Positions 35,501 to 47,500 of a stretch of DNA of 64,000 nt are shown in pieces. The notes below the pieces were generated by a model that was not told the DNA's origin, made no database searches, and worked only from the letters and a program-made list of their open reading frames with translations. Location of the stretch: contig OU452205.1 in NCBI GenBank assembly GCA_911728435.2, positions 12,964,260 to 13,028,259 of the forward strand. Reading direction: 5' to 3'. This stretch comes from Apoderus coryli (Eukaryota; Arthropoda; Insecta; Coleoptera; Attelabidae). The translations under genes were made by a program, and so were the position numbers. Numbering within the stretch: the first letter of the stretch is position 1; each line of letters begins with the position of its first letter.

Positions 35501-38500
35501 CTAATACGTATCTGGTAGCAAAAATTTTAATAGGGTTTTAAAGACTAAGGTTTGGATTAGGTAATAAGGTATTTTGAGGCTACAACAATAAATAATTACT
35601 TAATAAATTGAGTTCAAAGTCAGCAACGTTTTCCTCATTTTGTGCTATGATTCTAATATTTAATAATGATAATATTACTTTATTACGTTATTTACATATT
35701 TAACAATCACTTGTAATTAAAATTGTACGTGAAAACTTTCTGTATTAGACAATATCCATATTTAAAAAAATCCCTCATATTTCCCTTCAAATATCCGCCA
35801 TTTTCTTATAATTTTTTTATAAATGTAGGCAACAAACATATAATGCGTAGTTGGGACAGTATTGAAGAGATGGCGCTGTTTATACACAGTGAGACAAAAA
35901 TCTAATGGTTTTGTCGTACTTATATTATTAATATTTAGTTGTATGTGGTATAGTATATTATGTATATGCGTATGTACTAGGAGTAGGGATTATTAACTTT
36001 AGCCATGTACAGTAATATCAGAGAATAAATAAACATCTATGGTAATATTAGGTATGTAGGTATACCTACTGTTAGAGGATAAATATAATAAGGAATAAAG
36101 TAGTTACGAGTAGTTTGTTACGTTAGTTTATTGGAAATAATACAATTATAATAATTATTAAAATTCTGTTTCGTTACGCAGGTCATATATTTTTGATTTT
36201 ATTATAACTAGTCGGGAAAGTTTTGGGGTGACACAACTGATTTTTTATGATCTATAAAGAGATTACAAGAACTCCCGACTGGTAGTTATTATAAAATTAT
36301 AAGATACCCTTGGTGGGGGTTTAAATAGCGTTTAAAATTTCACCAATTAGGTAGTTGGAACGTATATACAGGGTTATTCACGCCTTACTACACGGAATAC
36401 TGTGGCTAAACTATTTAATTTATTCATGGGTTCGATAAAAATGATTTAGGGCTACATTTTAAAAATATTGTGAGTCTATACAGGGTGTCCCAAATATAAG
36501 AACTTAACCATAGTTGTGTTTTTTAAATGGAATGCCCTGTATATGAATACATTTTTAGATTCCCCGTTCAAAATAAACCTAACTTTCATTAAAGCACATC
36601 TTACCTAAACCTGACAGTTTTTTAAATATTTAAATTTTAATAAAAATATAGACATAATTTGACTGAAAAAATTCACACCTATTTGTTTATTCTTTTTAAG
36701 CCAGTCTAGGCATCATCACTTGTTACGCCAAATATAAAAAAATCCCCAATACTAAATACAGGATGTCCAATAATATAACTTATATGAATGTAAAGTTTAA
36801 TTCTAAATAACTTGTTTATTTCAAATGGAACACCTGGTATATGAGGTAAAAATTAGATGCACAGAGTAATTCTCTGTCAAATATTATAATACTTTCCTAT
36901 GTTACTCTTGACGTTTTCGTGGAAAATGCACATATTCATAATATTATGCGAATTTTTAATTGAACCTGTTAATTTCATGTAGACCATCCTGTATTTGATG
37001 ATGATGAAATGAATTATCTATTGATCACTATAAGGTTTTCCTATAGATATGTCTATTTTTTTAATGTATGGAAAAAGCACATATTTGTAGTAATAGGAAG
37101 AATTTTTTAAAATTATATTTGTCATGTCGGCCATGAGAATTTGACAAACCATAATTTAAACAATAACATAATAAATAAATACATTTTTCACTTAAGTTAA
37201 ATAACAACATATACCTACATAAAAACTGATAAATTTTATAATAAATGTTCAAAATGATTGGACTCTAGGCACATATGAATCCTTTTCTTAAATCCTTCAA
37301 CAACTTTAACCTGGTGTAACGCTTCTAAACGCTTTATTTATTTGGTTCTTCATCTCCTCTATTAAAAAAGTTTTCATTTGCGATGATTTTGTTCCTCGCC
37401 CATGTACAAAATTCAACACGATTTAAAATCAATATTGAAAAGTTCTTGATGCAGTTGCATTGTGTTTCGGTGGTATCTTTCGTTAAACTGCCTTAACAGT
37501 CTCTCGAAGACCGCTTTTTTGGGGTGATTTTGCGCGAGGAGCCTTTGAGCGTAAACTCGCGATGCCAGTAAAGCGTTTTTGGACCATTCTCCCAGAATAA
37601 AAATCATGTCTATTCTTTCTCCTTTGGAATAGGTTCTCATTTTTGAATTGAATTAAATCAAATGTCACAGATAAAAAACTGTTTTCTGAAAAATTCTCAA
37701 CTCTTAAGTAAGAATTTTCAACAGACTATTTGACAGTAAATATCAAATTAAAAAAATTTATTCTATCTTCTCAAATTCTCATGGCTGACTTGATAAATAT
37801 TATATTTTTGAAAATTCTTCCTCTTATTGCCAATATGTGTGCCTCTTCCATGCAAAATTAAAGATGAGTATACATATCTATAAGAAAACTTTAATTTAAC
37901 TTTAATTTTTGCATCATCAAATACATGGTGGTCTACATTCTATTCTACTTCCAAGTATTATAATATTTGACAGATAATTACTTTATGCATCTAATTTTGA
38001 CCTCATATACTGGGTGTTCCATTTGAAATAAACAAGTTATTTAGAATTAAGCTTTACGTTCATTTAAATTATATTATTGGACACCCTGTAGTATTGCGGG
38101 TTTTTTATATTTGGCGTAACAAGTGATGAGTGGGTATATTTATCAGCCCAGACTGGCTTAAAAAGAACAAACAAATAGGTGTGAATTTGTTCATTCATAT
38201 TATGTCTATATTTTTATAAAAATTTAAATATTTAAAAAACTGTCAGGTTTAGGTGAGATGTACTTTAATGAAAGTTAGGTTTATTTTGAACGGGGAATCT
38301 CAAAAATATATTCATATACAGGGCATTCCATTTAAAAAAAACACAACTATGGTTCATTTCTTATATTTGGGACAACCTGTATAGACTCACAATACCTAAT
38401 ACCCTACTTAATTTTTAAAATTTTTACTGTTAAAATAATCACTGTACCAATCGTAAATCAAATAGATAGGTACTATGTTAAACCGCATATTAAACTAAAA

Positions 38501-41500
38501 CTTAATTTTTCTCGAAAATGCAGCATTCTATCATATTGAGATAAGAATACCTCATATTTCCTAAGAATGATGTCAGAATTCTCCAAAAGTTAGTGAAAAA
38601 GAAGTTTTTATTAAAAATGTCCGTTGATACCCGTTTAGACGCCTAAGTTCGCAATTTAATTCAGCAGTGTATGGCTAACGAATGCTTCTATTTAGGGAAA
38701 TATCTTTGTCACCTTTCACTCCAATGGCTAAAGGCGCTTTCGCGATACCTTTAAAAAACCTATGCTAAGCCGCCATCTTTTAAAAACTATAACTTCTTTC
38801 GGAAGCAATTTCGCATTAGAAGTTTGGCGTTGAATTGCCATGAAATCTGCTCTAGAATTTGTGGCTTTCGCTTGGTCCATTAGTTTCTGGACACATTGTA
38901 TACTATTAGGAAAGACACTCTTTGATGCATTAAATAAGCGTCTCATGGTTTTGAAACTGATAAACTAAAACAACAGGGCTAACCTAATACATTTTGAAAA
39001 ACACTGCAAGCATACAGGGCGGTCCAAAGAATAGATAAGTATGTATTATGATAGTTCTGGTTTTTTAAATAGAACACCCTGTATTGGAGTATTTTAATAG
39101 TCCCTCAAAAATAACTGGGATTCGTTTTAAGGTGTCATTTACCTATGTTTTACGGTTTTCACAAAGATCATCAATTTGTGAAAATATTTAAAAATCTTGA
39201 CGATTTATCGCAAATAAAACCAGTTTTTTTACATTCATCCTTTTTATGTATAATGGTATATAACTATAACTAGTCTAAGCGAAGATAAGCATCAAACGTA
39301 TAAGAATAGTAGCACAAAAAAGAATGTGAAAATAATTTACGCAAAATAGAAATATACGATTTTGTTGCCACTATGTATTAGTTTTTGGCGACACCTATTG
39401 AGGAGAAGAATGTATTAAAATATTCTAGAAAATTACTCTAAGTTAAGAAATGAATAACTTGGAATGACATGAGATTCACTAGCGCCACCATCGGACATTT
39501 TTGTAAGTAACCATTTCGGATTCCCCTCTTAACTGTTAATTTTTTGTCGTTATGGAAAATTTCTGAACGTTCAAGTTTCATTGATTAAAATAAGTACGCT
39601 ATTGTGATTGCTCATGCAAATTTTTCATGCATAAATCAAAAAACACCTGATAGAGACTAAAATAATCTTTTGTAGTACCTAATATTGTCAAACATAAAGG
39701 TAAAATAACATAAGATAAAACAAAATTATGTATGTAGTTTTTAGCAAAGCTGATATATTAGTCTATAAGGAAAATATTTAGTAGATATTAGTATATTTTT
39801 AAACATTTGTTTAACTTTGTTGGTTAAGAAATAAAAAGAAGTCATTCGGTGCCAAGTCAGGACTATACGGCGGATGATTCATTAAATCGATGTTTTGGGT
39901 GCTCAAAAATGCAGTTGTTTGAGCCGATGTGTGAGAGCTCGGATTGTCGTTGTGAAGAGTGATCCGTCTTCGCCGGTTGGTTTTCCTGATTTCTTGGAAG
40001 ACAACTAGCAATCAAATGGTTGTGTACCACTCAGAATTGACTGTTCTGCGTTGTTCTAGTGGTACTGTTGCGACATGTCCAGTTTTTCTGAAAAAACAGG
40101 CGACCATTTGCTTGGAAGTGCTTCGTGGTTTTGTTAGATTCGGCTCATCTTGAAACAGCCATACAGTCGACTGCTGTTCACTTTCGGGCTCATACGCGTA
40201 AATCCACGATTCATCACCTGTCACGATGTCATAGACGTGTTTCGAAGCACCGCGATCGTATTTTTTGAGCATTTATTCACTGGTTCAGGCATAATAGACA
40301 GATAATAGCAATTCACGGACATAAATACACTTACGGCTCTTTATTGTGCATATGTACGATCGAAACTGGAATATGGGTCCATAATTTGGAGTCCATTTTA
40401 CTCGGTTCATAAACAGGCAGTGGAAAGGGTCCAAAGGAGACTCCTAAAGTATCTGGTTTGGAAACAGGATGGTGTTTACCCCGTTCGGGGATATGATCAT
40501 AGTCTGCTTTTATCGCGTTTTTCGATGCAGAGTCTGGAGCATCGTCGTGTGTCGTCCTTGGCTTTCTTATATAACCTTCTCCATGGCAAGATAGATAGTC
40601 CTTATTTGATTTCGACATTAAATTTCAATTTTCCTCGTCTTTGTGGTAGACAGAATTATTTATTTAAATGTGTGCGTGCTAGGACCAACGCTCTCTTATG
40701 GTCACCTATTTATATGATGACCACCAACTTTAATAAAATATGTCACTGTTGCGACATGTTTTTTGATAATTTTGTTAGAATAAAGTTGGTTTTTGATGAA
40801 TTTTTTCGAACAATAATTTTAAGATATACTCGTATTTATTTTTCTTTTTTGTATTGTATATGTATATTTTCAATGTATTTGTCCTTTAAAGGGATTGTTG
40901 ATCTGTTGGGCAATAAAGCATTTATTTATAATAGCCCGAAAGTGAGTGTTGTCAGTTACAATAAAGGTTTATATTATTAATTACTTTGATTCCATAATGT
41001 AAAATATGCTTTGATATTTGCAGAAATAATATGCGCGAACACAATAAAGCATGGTATTAGGTACTGCGAAACATTTTCATTTACAATCGATTATAATGAA
41101 ATAAATAGTAAAATGGGTAATCTTTTACTTAAACAATATGTTAACCAATTCAAGCAATTCCATTGGATTGGATTTTAATGTGCCTAACTGCTGCTGAATA
41201 ATAAAGAAATATTTGTCGATATTAGATTTTTCTTAAATTTAATAGCAAAAAATCTAAATAATTTTCTCTAAAATATATATTATTACTAAGTAGTTAACAT
41301 TCTGACAGGGAATGCAATTATTTATAAACATTCTTATTAAAATAAGTGTTATAAAATTAATGGCTATATGTATATTAATCAGTGTTTAAAAGTGTAAAAT
41401 GACACATAGGTATACTATAATTCGCTTTTCTACCTGTTTTAATGTAGCGAAAAATGATTATAGTGCTGAAAATTAAGTATTGTTTATTATATTTATAAAT

Positions 41501-44500
41501 CCATAGCAATTTAGAAATGAAACACATACTTACACACGTGTGTCATGTAAGTGAACGGCAAATTGGAATAGCATGTACCAATATTTAGACATTTTTGGGT
41601 TATTCGTAATACACTGTGTCTAAGATAAGAACATCTACAAGTATCAGAATATTAGAATCTGTAGTAGATGAAGAAAAGTTTCAATTAATGAAACATGTAT
41701 TGAAACATAACTTAGACCTTAGTAATGTTTATTTTTTAGTTATACACAATTCAAAAATCTTATTCCATTAACAATCACTTTTTCCGTTATGAAATGATGA
41801 GTAAGAAACATTGTCGTTGTATATGTTCCATATTATAATAGTACAAAGTTGATTTTTATGTTTAAATGTTCTGTTGTAATTGCTTTTCCTAAATAAACCC
41901 CCCATACAGGGTGTTTCAAAAAAACGCAGCAATATTTAAGACGGTAATTTCTCAGGTCATTTTATGAAAAAAAAAACATCCTATAAATTCTGAGGAAATA
42001 GTCCATATTACTGTGGACGTCCAATTTTTAGGAAATAAAATGCTGTTGCATCCGTTAAATTATGTATAATTGTAGTGGATGCGACCGCATTTTTTTTATT
42101 TCCTAAAAATTCCCATAAATGTTAAAGTTTTTTTTGATAAATAACGGTTTTATTAATTAAGTCCAATCCTCCATTGTTGCTAAAAATAATTTGATCAAAA
42201 TTATTAAGTCCAGTGGCGTTAGGGGGGCAACTCAATACAAATTATTGACAAAAAATGTACGTCACTGACTGTAATTTAATTTCGATATTGTCTTGAGATA
42301 AAGCAACCAAAACTACATCTTTTGTATCTCTTGAATTTTTTTCATATGTTCCTTCGTTTACGAGATAAAAATTGAAAAATTTTCCCACATACCAAGAATA
42401 TTTGCGAATAATTCAACTTAAAGTAACATAAACATTTCGAAATAAGATAAAGGGGTGGGAGATGCCCACATATGCAAGCGCGCATCGACGTGATTATGGT
42501 ATTAAAGTACCTGGTCGCGTCGATGGTGGTTGGATGGGTGGACGGTGCTCCCGGCCGAGTCGGTAGATTGGCCTATGCCATGTAGTTATTGACTATATAG
42601 TCGTGGGTGCTGGCATCTGTCGGTCGAGGACCGTGGTTCGGATTCCATGCTAAATTCTAGGTCCAAGAATTACAAAGATGGCTGTATTACCTAGTGTAGA
42701 GGCCAAAAACTAAAAAAAAAAATAAGATAAAAATAAATAAATGAATAAAATTAACACTTATACCTAATACAACAAATTACAACAAAAACTGTTGAAAGTG
42801 ACCACCTCTAGCTCGGATGCATGAATCCAATCTTCTCCTCATTGACTGGCGAACTCTCTCAAAAATATCAGAGTCGTTTCTAATCGAATTACACCCAGCA
42901 ATAATGCGATCCCTTACGTCCTTCCACATTTTCAGGTGGCCCACATATGGGTTTAAATCCGGAGATAGTGCAGGCCATAAGTGAGGTCCATCTCGGCCAA
43001 TCCAGCGATTTTCGTATGTTGCTGTTAAAACTCACGAGCATCCCGACTAACATGCGCTGGTACACCATCGTGCATAAACCACATTGCATTTCTTATTGCA
43101 ATGGCAAGTTTTCCAGATATCCAGGAAGCGTGTGTTTCATAAAGTCGCATATACATCTTCGGTAACTCATCCTGGTAGAGGTACGGGTCCAATTAAGCAG
43201 TCACCCACAATTCCAATACAAACGTTCAACGAGAACTGATGTTGAAAATGATCTTCAAATATCGCATGCGGATTATCATCACCCTATAGTTATGATGAAA
43301 ATTCCTTATTGCATTTCTGAAAAACTCGCTTCATCAGTAAAAAAATCAGTAGTTGAGGAATTTCAATAATGTTGTGCAAAAGCTATTGACAGAATGCCAT
43401 ACGTTGGGGAAAATCAGAAGGGCTTGAATGCGCCAAACAGTACTATCACTTACATTCAAAACCTCAGCAACTATTCGAGTAGAAATACCTGTATTTTCTT
43501 CAACCATGTTCAGCACATCCTCTTCCAGGTCTTGCTGTCTTTGGCCTTTTTTTTAATTTTCTAAATTTAGCCCAAAACAAAAAAATCAATACAAAAATCC
43601 TAATCAATAACAAATGCGCAATTGACTCTGCAAGTCTGTGTGTGCACATTAACTATTTAACTATTAATTAAAAACAAAAACATTAAATTCAATGAAGAAG
43701 AAGTTACATAATTAAGTATTACATTACAAAAGAAAACAAAAAAAAAACACATCCAGATGAGATCAAATTAAACAAAAGAGATTCAAGTTTAAATTAGGTT
43801 ACAATTGTAATTTGCAAGTTCCAACAATAACTTTGGCTAGTAACTTAAGAAATTTGTCCTGTAAAGGGTTTGTATAAGCTGTTGGCCGAATAAATGCTAT
43901 TATTATTATTACATTTTTTAACCATCAAACAGATTTCACTGTCCCGAAACATATGAAATAAATCCACTGTATTTAAAAATAAAAAGAAATTGAAACTTGA
44001 AATTTCAGACTATTATACAGGGTTATTCACGCCATACGACACAGAATGGTGTGGCTAAACTGTTTATTTCCTAAAAGTTTTATTCATGGGTTCGATAAAA
44101 ATGATTTATTTATTTACATTTTAAAAATATTGTGAATCTATACAGGGTGTCCTAAATATAACAAATGAACCATAGTTGTGTTTTTTTCAATGCCCTGTAT
44201 ATGAATATATTTTTAGATTCCCCGTTCAAAATAAACCTAACATTTTCCCTAAACCTGACAGTTTTTAAATATTTTAATTTTTATAAAAATATAGACATAA
44301 TTTGAATGAAAAAATTCACACCGATTCGTTTGTCCTTTTTAAGCCAGTCTGGGCTGATGAATATACCCACTCACCAGTTGTTACACCAAATATAAAATAC
44401 CCCCAATACTAAATACAGGGTGTCCAATAATATAAATAATAGTTTAGCCACACCATTCCATGTCGAATATACCTGTATATTAAGATATCTTATCTATTCA

Positions 44501-47500
44501 TTCATTATTCATTATAATGAAGTGCATGTCGGTCATCTTGGCATTTGTATAGTGATTCAGGTTAAGGGACTTCAACAAATTTGACAGATTCAAAATGATT
44601 GGCGCAGTTAAATAATATCAACGTTACTGATTTGCAGTCGAATTATTCGCAAATATTCTTGGTATATTAAATATTGCCGCCTCTCTTTCAAACACCCTGT
44701 ATACTATAAAAATATAATATTTCAGTCAATAATCAAAATATAAAAATATGAATTTAACGCGAATTATTATTATCGCCAATCTAACAATAAAATTTATATA
44801 AATCATAAGGCTATAATAATAATGCAACGCCCAATTGTTTCATATTAATCCCGTGCCTATAGTTGATTTCACTCCGATATAATATTTAATAACATACTCG
44901 TGTTATAACTGTGATCAAAATCGCCATGAATCTTTGGGTCCGTATTTTCCCAATTTTTCTGGTACAAATCTGACATACAATACAATATGAAACTGGTAAT
45001 AATATGTTATAAACTAGGTAATGGATACCTAGAGATATTGTAGAATTTAATTTTTCGTTATTTATGGAATCAGTTTCGCAAAATAGAATGGAACATTTAT
45101 TTTCTTTTCAAGTAATGGAGGCGTGTCAAAAATAATAATACGAGGATTGATTTATAAAAATACTTTAAATGCTGTATGTCTTGATTCAACAAATTCAAGA
45201 TAAATCTTAATTAAAATTATTACCTAGATCAGTACCAATATGATTAATAGCATTCTGATATGGATTCCTACCTTAGACTATTTAAAGATTCCTACACTCT
45301 AAAATATTAGTTTAAATTATGCTATATGAATTTTGTTATTCAATAAATTTAAAAAAAGAGTCCCACTTTTTTTTCATCGATTATTGGCACCCAGAACTAT
45401 GTAATGTAATACATTATCAAGAACTATCTAATACAATAAACATTAAACCAAAACAATAAGAGAAAATTACACTAATAATAATGAAACGCTAACTTGACAT
45501 TTCGTATTTAACAGAATGTTGACAGTAGCCTACTAGCGTCGCCGCGAGATGTTTTATTTTTTTGCACAAATGCCCCCTACAATGAAAAAGCAAGAGAAAT
45601 TTTTTATCACAAATTGAACGAGGAATTCCAAAATGATTTCTAATTTGAAAAATTCCAGTGGCGTACCATTTTTTTCTTTAAAAAAAATGAAATTATTAGG
45701 TGCCCGTATACGCGCCACTGATGAACATAATTCTTAATTGCATGCGCAATAACTACCTCTTAAAACCCACTAAATTTCATGCATATCTCCACCAGTTTCA
45801 GAGCAATGAATAAAATCTTCAGTTTTTAAGAAAAACTTTAACACCGTATCTCAGAAAACGAAGCATTTGGGGACATGTGTTTATATAGCAACTGTCATTA
45901 TTTTTTCATACAGAATTACCTCCTGAAGTTTCTCGCACTTATTTCCTAACACCCTGTATATTATATATACCGGGTGTCCTACCTGAAAGGGATTCGATCG
46001 ATTATGAAGAAACTACACTGTGGAACAATCTGAAAATCAGGCGTAGTCCGTAGGTCGACGGGACCAATTCGGCTAAAATGTTTTTAAGAATCTAGTACTT
46101 CCGGTTATACCGGAAATGGGTGTTAACTTCCTTATTTCAAATACGACCCTATATTAATTATATATTTTTTTTTGGATTCTCCTTGTAATTCTAAACATAT
46201 TTTATGCATAATATGTTATACCTATCGCCAGCCGTTTTCGAAATATTTGAAATTTTGTGTCAAAAATTACGTTTTCAGAATAAAGAATAATAACAACTTT
46301 TTATTATATGGAAGCTTTAATAATTGAATTTGTTAGAATATCCTAGGAGATATAGACCTACTTTAGGAGCCTACGTATATTTTTTTTAGTAAATATTAAT
46401 ACAGGGTGTTTGAAAAAAAGGGTAAAAAATCAAATTGAAAAAAGTGTCAAAATTCAACATTTTTAAATAACAATATATTTTTTATTTTTTTGCACCAAAA
46501 ATAAGGGCAAGTTTATGAAAGGATGTCTATCCCAAAAACTGATAGTTTTCAAAATATTGACAATTTTACATTTCTCTATTACAATAGTGATATGAATTTA
46601 CAATTTAATTGATTTTAGTTGGCCATACTATCTAAATTTGTTTATTATTTATGGAGAATGTGACAGAGTGATAACAAGAACGTGTGATAACATTTGCCAC
46701 CAAATACCCAAAAATATTCATACAATACACAAAATTCTGATACGTACACCCAACCTCCCGCATCTAGTACCCCTATCTTAAAAAATATTTTGTAGCAAAA
46801 AAAAATAAAGTGAGCACACACACACAATAATGACCTCATTTAAAAAATCCACAGAGGCTCTATACACACGGATGTTTTTAGAAATTATTTTAAGTCCACC
46901 TTCATTTATTAATGGATTTTATTACTTTGTATATTTATATTTTAATATCATGTACTAATTTTAATTAGGTCAATGGGATACATCAAAATTCTCCACAGAC
47001 GAATTGTTCCAAACCGTTATTCTACTTATGGAGGTAGCACTTTTGGAACCAAAATTTCAAATAATGGGTGGTCAATGCATCTTTGATTTGAGTGATTTAT
47101 CAGTAAGTCAGGCGTGGTATATGAGTCCGACAATAGCCAGGCAAATGCTTCAAGTTGGTTTTGTAAGTATTTACATATTGGTTTAATAAATGCAAATACA
47201 ATATTAGTTGTTGGCTCGCTGCGATGCAAAATGAGACAATTGAATCAAAAAAAAAAAATAGACAATCAATGAATAACTTTACTTTATCAAAAGGTTTTGT
47301 TTTGTATTATAAGAAGAAAGCTTTTTCCAGTTTCCCAATTATCTTTTATTAAGGCATGCCAAAATTTTTCCAATTCAAATCATCAACGTAAATTTGAAAT
47401 CATCTTTTTGTGTTTAAAGCATTTTTTTTAATCTTCAGACGATTTCTTCTGAGATTCTCATTCTATTCGACAGGTTCAGCACATCTATTTGTACCTTGGT

